Assembly (NCBI RefSeq): GCF_005145005.1
Contig: NZ_CP039712.1
Span: forward strand, 1,271,001 to 1,335,000
Direction: 5' to 3'
From: Vagococcus zengguangii
GTDB lineage: Bacteria > Bacillota > Bacilli > Lactobacillales > Vagococcaceae
Length of the DNA: 64,000 bases
Notes under the pieces: model-generated
What the model saw: the letters and a program-made list of their open reading frames with translations, nothing else
Told to the model about the DNA's origin: nothing
Databases searched by the model: none
Shown here: positions 53,422 to 61,042 of the stretch, one piece after another
How positions within the stretch are numbered: position 1 is the first letter of the stretch
Layout of the letters: each line of letters begins with the position of its first letter
Translations under genes and position numbers: made by a program

Positions 53422-53534
53422 GACGACACTCCTAAACCTTAATCAATCATGTTTTTTCAAACACTCATCTCATTCATTATACACTAAATTATCTTTTTTT
53501 CTTGATGAAAACTCACAACAACACCATTTTTAGC

Positions 53535-53570
53535 AAAAAAATAGAGCAGTGACGCTAAGCTAGTGTCACT
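53535..53570 (-). terminator. Terminator between the orphan 4TM gene and ftsK
   Basis: AGTGAC/GTCACT arms (53548-53553/53565-53570), with inner pairing, then T7 on the minus strand. The two FtsK-related genes therefore look separately transcribed. Confidence 0.75.
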
Positions 53571-53574
53571 CCCC

Positions 53575-54069
53575 CTATGATTTTTTAATGAATAACATTA
53601 GACCAATCAACACAAATACTATCATTGTGAATGGCATTAGAAAATCGAGGTGCAGCCAACTTAAAAGTTGATGAACGCTAGCGCCTAATAGGCCCCCTCC
53701 GCTATCAAAGTTTTGTTGATTCAGTTGCACATCTTGGTATAGTCCTTTAAATATTTGTGACAATATGGTAGTCGCATCGTTCGCAATGAATCCACGTTGC
53801 ATCCAACAAACGTAAGCCATCAACCAACTAAAGAATGCCCAAAAAACACGAGGCTTCTTAAAATGCAGCTCTTTTTTTAGCAAAATCAATAATAACCCAT
53901 AAACAATGCTAATTATACCAAGAATCATATAGCCTTCTCCAACAAAAAAACGAAAAACATTAGTAATTAAACGGCCAATAAAACCGTAAGACCAACATCC
54001 TAATAGTCCTATTAATCCATAAATAAAGCCAATTAATAGAAAAGACGAATTTGTTTTTTTATTACTCAA
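53575..54069 (-). CDS. Orphan FtsK-type N-terminal membrane domain protein
   Basis: 164 residues from TTG 54069 (GGGAGG 7 bases upstream; an ATG at 54132 gives 21 more residues but lacks a ribosome site). About four helices. It parallels the N-terminal domain of the next gene, ftsK: a first helix, then GFIGRLITNVFRFFVGEGYMILGIISIVYG against [30 protein letters not shown] by eye, and later SGGGLLGASV against GGGMLGASL. No motor, linker or gamma domain follows; the frame ends at a stop and a terminator. It is either a remnant of a duplicated ftsK or a kept membrane-only paralogue. Confidence 0.75.
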   Translation of the reverse strand: MSNKKTNSSFLLIGFIYGLIGLLGCWSYGFIGRLITNVFRFFVGEGYMILGIISIVYGLLLILLKKELHFKKPRVFWAFFSWLMAYVCWMQRGFIANDATTILSQIFKGLYQDVQLNQQNFDSGGGLLGASVHQLLSWLHLDFLMPFTMIVFVLIGLMLFIKKS

Positions 54070-54102
54070 TAGTAATCCTCCCGCAAAAATTTCCTTTAGT
54101 TT

Positions 54103-54108
54103 ATTATA
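54103..54108 (-). promoter_or_regulatory. Extended -10 before the orphan FtsK-type gene
   Basis: The minus strand reads TGCTATAAT (TATAAT at 54108-54103), about 34 bases before the TTG start and just after the topB terminator. No clear -35. Confidence 0.5.
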
Positions 54109-54113
54109 GCACA

Positions 54114-54146
54114 AAAAGACTGTGCTAATCATTTACACAGTCTTTT
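54114..54146 (-). terminator. Terminator of topB
   Basis: 11-bp stem AAAAGACTGTG/CACAGTCTTTT (54114-54124/54136-54146), 24 bases after the topB stop. Confidence 0.88.
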
Positions 54147-54170
54147 GCTTGCTCCGACATTCTCAGCTCA

Positions 54171-56249
54171 TTAATTATCTTTCATAGCTGCCTTCAATGC
54201 TAGCGCTAATGGACTTTCTTCAGGTTCAGCTGCTTGACTATATTTTTTCACAAGTTTTCGTTCTTCATGTTTCGTCATTTTCTTCTTGCGTTCTTGTTTA
54301 TTAGACATCTTTTCAGTAATCACGCAATACTTACATTTAAAGAAATCGCCACTTTTACCTGAGTGAATTTCCATTTTTTTATGACATTGCGGACAACGTT
54401 TATTACTTAATTTAGGATCTTTTCGGCGACTGTACGAGCAGCTTTGGTTCGTACAAACGTAAATCTTACCATTTTTTGTATTTTTTTCTTTCAGTAATTC
54501 CCCGCATTCAGGACACTTTTTCGAGGTAATGGCATGATTTTTATACGTTTTATCGCTTTGTTTTATTTCAGATACTAAACGTGTCGTCTCTGTTTCAATC
54601 TCTTTAATGAATGCTTGACGTGTTAATTTACCACTAGCGATGGCTTCTAATTTAGTTTCCCATTTTTCCGTCAATTCAGGCGACACCAAAGCTGGATTAA
54701 CTAGTGACAATACTTGCTTTCCTTTAGGCGTTACGCGCAAGCGATTATTTTGACGTTCAATTAGTTCACTCGAGATTAAACGTTCAATAATTTCAGCACG
54801 AGTAGCTGGCGTCCCTAAATTAAAGTGTTCCATCTTCCCTAATAACTGCCCTTCATTCATTGGAGCTGGCGCTGTAGTCATTTCTTCTTTAACTTGGTAG
54901 TTCAGTGAAATCTTTGCTCCTTTTTGGAACGTTCCCATCTTATCAGGTGTTGTCAATTCAAGTTTCCACCCTTTATTCACAACTTCTGCTTGTTTAAACT
55001 GAACTTGATACGCACCCAAATCTAGCGTTAGCGTTTGACGTTTTTCTACGTAAGCTGGATAAAACAATGTTAAAAATCGCTTGCAAATTAATTGATATAG
55101 TCGATTTTCATCTAAATCTAGTTTTTCACTTCTTGGTACTTGTTCCGTTGGGATAATACCATGATGATCCGTCACGCGGTTATTTTGAAAAACAGCTGGT
55201 TGTTCCACTTTAAACTGATTCTTAATAATCGGTTGAACCTCTTCATTAAAATAACTCTTAATAGCTAAGACACGTTCCTTCATTGACGCTTTCATATCGT
55301 TGGTCAAATATTTAGAATCGGTTCGCGGATAAGTAACGATTTTATGAATTTCATAGAGACGTTGAATAATTGATAACGTCTTCTTAGCTGAATAACCGTA
55401 ACGTTGGTTAGCTTCACGTTGCAATTCCGTTAGATCATAAGGCAACGGGGCTTTTTCATTCTTAGTGGATTCTTTAACATCCGCAATCACCGCTTCTGTC
55501 GGCAATTGTTTAACTACAACCTCAGCTTCGGCTCTTTCTTTAACTTGTAGGACTTTTTCCTGTTTTTGAAGTTTAGCCGATAACCCTTGATGGCTAACCT
55601 GCACGACATAATAAGTAGACGGTTTAAACGTATCGATTTTACGATCTTGTTTATCGACTAAAGCCAATGTCGGCGTTTGCACGCGTCCTGCTGATAAATT
55701 ATCGTCATATTTTACAGTTAGCGCACGTGTCACATTTAGTCCAACTAGCCAGTCGGCTTGTGAACGGGCAACCGCTGATTCATATAAATCATCAAACGCT
55801 TTAGCCGGTTCTAATTTATTAAACCCCTCTTTAATCGCCTTTTCAGTTTGAGAAGAAATCCATAGACGTTTAACTGGCTTTTTGACACGCGCATATTCTA
55901 AAATCCAACGTGCCACAAGTTCCCCTTCACGACCAGCATCGGTTGCAATAATAATTTCTCCTACATCAGAACGGTTAGCTAGCTTCTGAAAGCTCTTCAA
56001 CTGTCCTGTTGTTTTTGGTAGCGGTTTAATTCCGTGTCGTTTCGGAATCATTGGTAACGTGTCAAATGACCATTCACGCCATTCTTTTTGATAATCTTCG
56101 GGCATTTTTAACGTTAATAAGTGACCTAAGGCCCAAGTTACAATAACTTGTTTGCCTTCAATATATGTTTTGTGCTTTTCATTGGCGCCAAGTACTTTAG
56201 CTAAATCTCTTGCAACACTTGGCTTCTCTGCTAATACTAATTTTTTCAT
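54171..56249 (-). CDS. topB: DNA topoisomerase III
   Basis: Type IA topoisomerase that decatenates single-stranded DNA links. About 692 residues from ATG 56249 (AAAGGA upstream). TOPRIM domain with KLVLAEKPSVARDLAKVL and IATDAGREGELVARWIL, the catalytic Tyr in YPRTDSKYL, then a C-terminal zinc-ribbon region with CPECG...CTNQSC and CPQCHKK...CKYC. It overlaps the DUF1033 gene upstream by 53 bases in another frame, so translation may be coupled. Confidence 0.95.
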   Translation of the reverse strand: MKKLVLAEKPSVARDLAKVLGANEKHKTYIEGKQVIVTWALGHLLTLKMPEDYQKEWREWSFDTLPMIPKRHGIKPLPKTTGQLKSFQKLANRSDVGEIIIATDAGREGELVARWILEYARVKKPVKRLWISSQTEKAIKEGFNKLEPAKAFDDLYESAVARSQADWLVGLNVTRALTVKYDDNLSAGRVQTPTLALVDKQDRKIDTFKPSTYYVVQVSHQGLSAKLQKQEKVLQVKERAEAEVVVKQLPTEAVIADVKESTKNEKAPLPYDLTELQREANQRYGYSAKKTLSIIQRLYEIHKIVTYPRTDSKYLTNDMKASMKERVLAIKSYFNEEVQPIIKNQFKVEQPAVFQNNRVTDHHGIIPTEQVPRSEKLDLDENRLYQLICKRFLTLFYPAYVEKRQTLTLDLGAYQVQFKQAEVVNKGWKLELTTPDKMGTFQKGAKISLNYQVKEEMTTAPAPMNEGQLLGKMEHFNLGTPATRAEIIERLISSELIERQNNRLRVTPKGKQVLSLVNPALVSPELTEKWETKLEAIASGKLTRQAFIKEIETETTRLVSEIKQSDKTYKNHAITSKKCPECGELLKEKNTKNGKIYVCTNQSCSYSRRKDPKLSNKRCPQCHKKMEIHSGKSGDFFKCKYCVITEKMSNKQERKKKMTKHEERKLVKKYSQAAEPEESPLALALKAAMKDN

Positions 56250-56559
56250 TTTGTTCCTTTCCATCAACAACCATTCTTTCTCCATTTTCGAGCATTAAAA
56301 TGCCTCGATATAATTGTAAATCATCATCACATTCCTCACAAAAACGCACCTCATCTTCATTCCAAAAAGCTGCCATGAAGTCAGGTTTAAACGTCATTTG
56401 TTCATAATCATTTGTTAATCCCATTATTATTTTATGTAAGTAATTGTTGGCCTCTTCAAACGTTTGAAATTCTTGTCGGCTAACAATATCTTCTTCCCAA
56501 TCACTAAAAAACCACCAGGGTTCGTTTTCCCCGTACATTTCGATAACTTGATAACTCAT
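56197..56559 (-). CDS. DUF1033 family protein
   Basis: 120 residues opening with YQVIEMYGENEPWWFFSDWEEDI, the hallmark of the DUF1033 family of Lactobacillales. The middle holds FCEECDDDLQLYRG with two close cysteines. GAGG lies 7 bases before the ATG. Function unknown. Its last 53 bases overlap topB, which suggests one transcript for both. Confidence 0.85.
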   Translation of the reverse strand: MSYQVIEMYGENEPWWFFSDWEEDIVSRQEFQTFEEANNYLHKIIMGLTNDYEQMTFKPDFMAAFWNEDEVRFCEECDDDLQLYRGILMLENGERMVVDGKEQNEKISISREAKCCKRFS

Positions 56560-56671
56560 TTGATCAACCTCATTTTCATCTATTACTGTCAGTTTAAATA
56601 ACCCAGACTAAAAATGCAAGTAGTTAAACCTATTATACAACTTATCATTCTTCAGATGACCGTTACGCAAA

Positions 56672-56700
56672 AAAGAGTGGCTCTAATATAGCCACTCTTT
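56672..56700 (-). terminator. Terminator of metNIQ
   Basis: 10-bp perfect stem AAAGAGTGGC/GCCACTCTTT (56672-56681/56691-56700) with T6 following on minus, 23 bases past metQ. Confidence 0.9.
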
Positions 56701-56723
56701 CCACTGTTGTCATAACCTAGACG

Positions 56724-57551
56724 CTACTCTGATACCGACATAATTTTGCCGTTCCATTTTTCTTTTATCCAAGCTTGTGTCTCTTCATCATGCAAAGCAT
56801 CCATCAATTTTTGAATCTTTTCACTGTCTTTATCTTTCGCATTAATGGCCACAATATTAGCATATGGTGAATTATTTTTTTCTACTAGCACACCATCTTT
56901 TTCAGGGGCCAGTCCAATTGTTTCAGCAAAGTTGGCATTAATTGCAATTAAATCTGCTTCATTATTTTTATAAGCTGTCGTTAATAACTCTGGATTCACA
57001 TCATATTTAAACTTAAGATTTTTAGGGTTTTCGGCAATGTCATCAAATGTTGCGGTTAATAAATCCACACCATCTTTTACTTTAACAAGACCGGCATTTT
57101 GTAAAATGGTAATGACACGTCCCCAGTCGGTTGAAGAATTGCTGACTAAGACGGTCGCACCATTTTTAACATCCTTCACATCTTTCAATGTTTGAGAATA
57201 AAACGCCATTAACTCAATGTGGACTGAACCCGCATTTTCAAAGTCATACCCATTATCTTTAACTGCTTGCTCAAAATAAGGAATATGTTGGAAATAGTTA
57301 GCATCAATCTCCCCTAAAGATAAGGCTTTGTTTGGCAAAATATAGTCTTGGAATTCTACGATTTCTAATTCAATTCCTTCTTCAGCCAATTTAGGTTTAA
57401 TATGTTCTAAAATTTCACCATGAGGCGTTGGCGAAGCGCCTACTTTTAAAACGTTGCTATTTTCTGATGCTTTGTCATCATTCCCACCACATGCTGCTAA
57501 ACCAATTGTTAAAGCTGTTAATCCTAAAAATGTTAATAGTTTTTTCTTCAT
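56724..57551 (-). CDS. metQ: Methionine-binding lipoprotein MetQ
   Basis: Substrate-binding lipoprotein of the methionine ABC importer. 275 residues from ATG 57551 (GGAGGAGG upstream). Signal peptide and lipobox LAAC with Cys21, then the NlpA/MetQ-type VGASPTPHGEILEHIKP and NYFQHIPYFEQ segments. Last gene of metN-metI-metQ. The Met T-box upstream of metN makes methionine (or a close derivative) the likely substrate. Confidence 0.95.
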   Translation of the reverse strand: MKKKLLTFLGLTALTIGLAACGGNDDKASENSNVLKVGASPTPHGEILEHIKPKLAEEGIELEIVEFQDYILPNKALSLGEIDANYFQHIPYFEQAVKDNGYDFENAGSVHIELMAFYSQTLKDVKDVKNGATVLVSNSSTDWGRVITILQNAGLVKVKDGVDLLTATFDDIAENPKNLKFKYDVNPELLTTAYKNNEADLIAINANFAETIGLAPEKDGVLVEKNNSPYANIVAINAKDKDSEKIQKLMDALHDEETQAWIKEKWNGKIMSVSE

Positions 57552-57578
57552 ACTAATCTCCTCCTCCACTAATTGTGG

Positions 57579-58268
57579 TTATCGTTTATCAATTTTCTTC
57601 ACTAAGGCATCCCCTATGAATTGAATCAAGAATACCAGAACTAAAATACAGGCTGTAGCAAAAAGTGTCGTAGTTAAATCATCTTGCATATAACCTTGGT
57701 AGTAAGCTAACTGTCCCAAACCTCCACCACCAACTGCTCCAGCCATTGCAGCAAAACCAATCATGGTAATCGTAGTAACCGTCCCACCTGAAATCAGTGC
57801 CGGTAAACTTTCTGGTAATAGTACTTTCCAAATCGTTTGAAACTTACTAGCGCCCATTGCTTCTGAAGCTTCTAACACACCACTATCGACTTCTCTAAAA
57901 GCCATTTCAACTAAACGCGCATAAAACGGTGTTGCAGAAATAACTAACGCTGGAATAGCTGCTTTTGCCCCTAGGAATGTCCCTAGAATTGCGCGCGTAA
58001 ATGGTATTAATAAGATAATCAAAATAATAAACGGGATCGAACGAAAAATATTACTGATTACCGATAACACGTTATAAACTAGTTTCGCTGCTTTCCCGTC
58101 TCTTTTTGAGAACTCAAATAATAACAAACCTAACAGTAAGCCTAATACAATAATAAAAATCATTGAAATCGTCGTTACATAGAACGTTTCTTTAAACGCC
58201 GTTAAAAACTTTGCGCCATCTAATTTTTCTGAATCAAAATAGGTTTCCATAAAACTTTTATTCTGCAT
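57579..58268 (-). CDS. metI: Methionine ABC transporter permease MetI
   Basis: Membrane permease, about 229 residues with five predicted helices. The coupling loop EASEAMGASKFQTIWKVLLPESLPAL is clear, and GFAAMAGAVGGGGLGQLAYYQGY is a MetI hallmark. Several nested ATGs exist; ATG 58268 is preferred because GGAGG lies 9 bases before it. It overlaps the metN end by 11 bases. Confidence 0.95.
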   Translation of the reverse strand: MQNKSFMETYFDSEKLDGAKFLTAFKETFYVTTISMIFIIVLGLLLGLLLFEFSKRDGKAAKLVYNVLSVISNIFRSIPFIILIILLIPFTRAILGTFLGAKAAIPALVISATPFYARLVEMAFREVDSGVLEASEAMGASKFQTIWKVLLPESLPALISGGTVTTITMIGFAAMAGAVGGGGLGQLAYYQGYMQDDLTTTLFATACILVLVFLIQFIGDALVKKIDKR

Positions 58269-59295
58269 CTTCATTAACCTCCACACTTACGCCTTCAGAA
58301 ATCAAGTTAACAATTGCTCGTTCGATTTCTTTCTCTTCACCGACAAATTGAACGATTAGCGTACCAAAAGATGATTGGTTTATTTCCTGAATTTGTCCTT
58401 GGATTACATTAATGTCGACCATAAACTCACGAATGGTTTTCGACAAGATTGGTAATTTGGATTTGTCACCTGTGAAGGTCAATTTCGCCACTTTGCCATC
58501 TGGATAGTTTCGTTCGAAATAAACAAGGCTGTTGTCATCTGTTACTTCAGGGACTGTTTCTTGTTGAACAAACCGCTTCGTTACATCCATTTTTGGATGA
58601 CTAAACACTTCGATAACACTACCTGTCTCCACAATTTTCCCGTTTTCCATGACCGCTACTTTGTCACATATTTTACGGATAACATGCATCTCATGTGTAA
58701 TTAAGACAATCGTAATTCCCAACTCTTTGTTGACTTTTTTTAACAAGTCCAATACTTCGTCTGTTGTTTGTGGATCAAGGGCACTTGTAGCCTCGTCACA
58801 TAACAAAATTTTAGGATTATTAGCTAAGGCTCGGGCTATTCCGACACGTTGCTTTTGACCGCCAGACAGTTCACTTGGGTACGCGTGCTCACGTCCAGTA
58901 AGTCCCACTAACTCAACTAGCTCTAATGCACGTGCTTCACGCTCTGCTTTAGGAATTTTGACTAATTCCATTGGTAACATGATATTTTCTAACACCGTAC
59001 GCGACCATAACAAGTTAAAGTGTTGAAAAATCATGCCGACTTCTTGACGAAAGTTGCGTAACATTTTTCCTTTTAATTCTGCTACTGGTTGACGATTAAC
59101 CAAAATTTCACCAGAGGTTGGTTTCTCTAGTCCATTTAATAATCGTAATAACGTACTCTTTCCAGCACCTGAATACCCAACCATTCCAAAAATTTCACCC
59201 TTATAAACTTTAAAATCCACTTGATTCACTGCTAGAACATTTCTTTTTTTACTCTCGTATTGCTTCGTGATATTCTTCAATTCAATAATTGGCAT
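58258..59295 (-). CDS. metN: Methionine ABC transporter ATP-binding protein MetN
   Basis: ATPase of the importer. 345 residues from ATG 59295 (GGGGGGG about 7 bases upstream). Walker A GYSGAGKSTLLR, LSGGQKQRVGIARA, Walker B ILLCDEATSALDP, and a C-terminal NIL (ACT-like) domain at about 265-340 that senses methionine and can inhibit transport. First gene behind the T-box leader. Confidence 0.96.
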   Translation of the reverse strand: MPIIELKNITKQYESKKRNVLAVNQVDFKVYKGEIFGMVGYSGAGKSTLLRLLNGLEKPTSGEILVNRQPVAELKGKMLRNFRQEVGMIFQHFNLLWSRTVLENIMLPMELVKIPKAEREARALELVELVGLTGREHAYPSELSGGQKQRVGIARALANNPKILLCDEATSALDPQTTDEVLDLLKKVNKELGITIVLITHEMHVIRKICDKVAVMENGKIVETGSVIEVFSHPKMDVTKRFVQQETVPEVTDDNSLVYFERNYPDGKVAKLTFTGDKSKLPILSKTIREFMVDINVIQGQIQEINQSSFGTLIVQFVGEEKEIERAIVNLISEGVSVEVNEDAE

Positions 59296-59317
59296 TGTTT
59301 TCCCCCCCATAACTAAT

Positions 59318-59633
59318 AAAAAAAAGCTTTCGTCCCTTGTTTATTCTAAAATAAACAAAAGGACGAAAGCGACTATTCGTGTGACCACCTTAATTCGTTA
59401 CTTCCTCACGAAAGCAACCTCTGCCAGTACGCAAGAATATTCTCCATAGTCGAACTTCTCTCAATACTGTGACATGTTAACGGATGTATCCGTAATGGAT
59501 TTACCCACTAGGCTCATCCACTCTGCTCAAAGACCATTTTCTAAATTAACGCCATTATCCTCTTGCACCAACGAAGGACTCTCTTTAAACTTTGTTAATT
59601 TGTACTTTTCTTTTCACTGCATTTCATTAATTT
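59318..59633 (-). promoter_or_regulatory. T-box leader (methionine) of metNIQ
   Basis: Stem I has AAATTAAC/GTTAATTT as upper stem, the AGAGAG bulge and an apical CGTTGGTG. The 3' specifier loop reads AGAAAATGGTC, placing ATG (Met) at 59537-59535. The T-box is a variant, AAGGTGGTCACACG (59391-59378). Its TGGT bulge fits the ACCA end of tRNA-Met. A long terminator (59326-59336 with 59361-59370 and an inner stem) ends in T8 before metN. Confidence 0.9.
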
Positions 59634-59639
59634 TTAATC

Positions 59640-59668
59640 ATTCTATCAACTTTTTCTTGTTAAGTCAA
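59640..59668 (-). promoter_or_regulatory. Promoter of the metNIQ T-box leader
   Basis: TTGACT (59668-59663), 17-base spacer, TAGAAT (59645-59640) with TG one base before it. The -35 box abuts the stop codon of the GcvH-like gene. Confidence 0.82.
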
Positions 59669-60001
59669 TTATAAACTTTCGAATACTGCTTCATCAACGT
59701 CAGTTACAATTAGTAACCAAGCACTTGCTTCATCTTCGCTATCTAATAACGAAGGTGTATCTAAGGCTGCTTCATTAATTTTCAATACTCTACCTGAAAC
59801 AGGACTTACTAATTCTGTTACTGCTTTTTCTGCTTCGACATCAGCAAATGCTTCACCTTTAACTAATTCACGTCCAACTTTTGGCAATGAAACAAAGGTA
59901 ATATTTCCTAATTCATCTTGACCTTCATTAGTGAAACCTAGACGGTAACCTTGTTCTTCTTTAGTAATCCATAAATATTTATCTGCAATTTTCTTTTCCA
60001 T
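59669..60001 (-). CDS. Glycine cleavage H-like (lipoyl carrier) protein
   Basis: 110 residues from ATG 60001 (AGGAG 9 bases upstream; the GTG at 60007 is too close). It is a GcvH-type lipoyl domain: WITKEEQGYRLGFT, GNITFVSLP, and ADVEAEKAVTELVSPVSG with Lys59 at the lipoylation position. No other glycine cleavage genes (gcvT, gcvP) are in the window, which fits the GcvH-L proteins of Lactobacillales that relay lipoyl groups to other enzymes. It follows the ArsC-like gene by 12 bases, so the two likely share a transcript. Confidence 0.85.
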   Translation of the reverse strand: MEKKIADKYLWITKEEQGYRLGFTNEGQDELGNITFVSLPKVGRELVKGEAFADVEAEKAVTELVSPVSGRVLKINEAALDTPSLLDSEDEASAWLLIVTDVDEAVFESL

Positions 60002-60013
60002 CTTCACAATCTC

Positions 60014-60367
60014 CTACAATAATGTCTCATATTCAGATTCTTTCCAACCTAAGAAAACTTTATCGCCATTTTCTAAAATTGGTCGTCTAATTAACATACC
60101 ACGCTCTGATAACATTTGTGCTGCATCATCTTTATCCATTGTATAAATCACTTCTTTTAAGTTCTCAGTACGGTAGATAACGCCTGATGTATTGAAATAA
60201 CGATGGATTTCATCATCATTATTGTCCATCCAGTGTAAAATTTGTTCTATTGTTGGTGTCTGATCGTCAATCATATCGATTAAGTGGTAATCAACTTGAT
60301 GTTCGTCTAACCATGCTTTGGCTTTTTTACACGTACTACACTTTGGATACCAATAAAAATTAATCAT
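60014..60367 (-). CDS. ArsC/Spx-family thioredoxin-fold protein
   Basis: 117 residues from ATG 60367. Thioredoxin-like fold with CSTC (Cys10, Cys13) in YPKCSTCKKAKAWL, then FNTSGVIYR and LIRRPILENGDKVFLGW, the typical ArsC/Spx ending. The CxxC pair resembles Spx and YffB-like proteins; single proteins like this are often called arsenate reductase without evidence, and no ars genes are nearby. Role in redox control is possible but unproven. Upstream ribosome site is weak (GGGG 11 bases before the ATG). Confidence 0.85.
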   Translation of the reverse strand: MINFYWYPKCSTCKKAKAWLDEHQVDYHLIDMIDDQTPTIEQILHWMDNNDDEIHRYFNTSGVIYRTENLKEVIYTMDKDDAAQMLSERGMLIRRPILENGDKVFLGWKESEYETLL

Positions 60368-60478
60368 TTTAGAAAAACCCCATTTCACATCTTTTTACAA
60401 TACTAGCTATAAGTATATCATAAATGATGGCATTTAGTTTAGGCTATTTTTAAAAAGTTAAAAAGAACGAACGATATT

Positions 60479-60784
60479 TTAAAACCCAGACAATCCTCCA
60501 ATAATGACAAATGTTGTCCACAAAAATGTTATAAGCAATAGAATACTTACCAACAATTTTACACTTATGTTTGATGTCCTCGTTCTAACAAATGTGTAGA
60601 TTAACAAAATAAATCCTGTTAGCCAAGTAATATACGTCAACGCAACACCTACCCAAAACCACGTTAATCCCTCGCCCCAATAGGACATCTCCTGAAATTT
60701 AATTGACATTGGGAATACACAAACAGCGCATATAAATGACAAAAAAGTATAACCTTTATCTGATAACTTCTTTAAATAGACCGT
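60479..60784 (-). CDS. Small membrane protein with probable start-codon loss
   Basis: I do not recognise it. The frame encodes about 101 residues with helices near 13-30, 41-68 and 75-98. A perfect AAGGAG (60796-60791) is followed six bases later, in frame, by ACG at 60784-60782, where an ATG would be expected. The frame is then open through VYLKKLSDKGYTF to the stop. The first conventional starts are TTG 60742 (no ribosome site) and internal ATGs. The gene may start at ACG poorly, or be a recent pseudogene. A TATAAT immediately before the ribosome site is too close to serve a led transcript. Confidence 0.45.
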   Translation of the reverse strand, partial: TVYLKKLSDKGYTFLSFICAVCVFPMSIKFQEMSYWGEGLTWFWVGVALTYITWLTGFILLIYTFVRTRTSNISVKLLVSILLLITFLWTTFVIIGGLSGF

Positions 60785-60802
60785 CTCCCACTCCTTCTAT
60801 TA

Positions 60803-60840
60803 TAAAAAAACAGAAACAGTTTAAAAAAACTATTTCTGTT
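60803..60840 (-). terminator. Terminator of the SPFH operon
   Basis: Arms 60809-60822 and 60827-60840 (AACAGAAA...TTTCTGTT, one mismatch) with T8 on the minus strand. It follows the 59-residue gene by about 20 bases. Confidence 0.8.
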
Positions 60841-60860
60841 TCTCACCTATAAGTATTTCA

Positions 60861-61040
60861 TCAAAAATCTGACCACTCGTCAGTTTTATCTAATTGGTTG
60901 CCTTGATTATTAGAATCATGTGGTGTTTCTTTTTTTCTAATTTCTTCATCATGACGTTTCTGGCGATTATACATAATAAACGTATAAATCATCATCACTA
61001 AAATGAAGAGCATTAAAAATTTAGCAATAAAGAAAAACAT
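60861..61040 (-). CDS. Small membrane protein, 59 aa, downstream of SPFH gene
   Basis: A short gene easily missed. ATG 61040, with GAAGGTG about 8 bases upstream inside the end of the SPFH gene, encodes 59 residues. One hydrophobic helix at about 2-24 (FFFIAKFLMLFILVMMIYTFI) is followed by a highly charged tail (NRQKRHDEEIRKKETPHDSN) and an acidic end DEWSDF. The stop is TGA at 60863-60861, then the operon terminator. Only two bases separate it from the SPFH gene, so the two are surely co-transcribed and may act together at the membrane. Function unknown. Confidence 0.7.
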   Translation of the reverse strand: MFFFIAKFLMLFILVMMIYTFIMYNRQKRHDEEIRKKETPHDSNNQGNQLDKTDEWSDF

Positions 61041-61042
61041 CT

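Noticed and set aside
60014-60367. Arsenate reductase of an arsenic resistance operon
   Set aside because: No arsR, arsB or arsA nearby, and the CxxC arrangement is shared with Spx-like regulators.
60465-60478. PurBox-like AAGAACGAACGAT
   Set aside because: It lies downstream of a small gene and about 100 bases before the ArsC-like start, with no promoter at the right distance and no purine gene; likely chance in AT-rich DNA.
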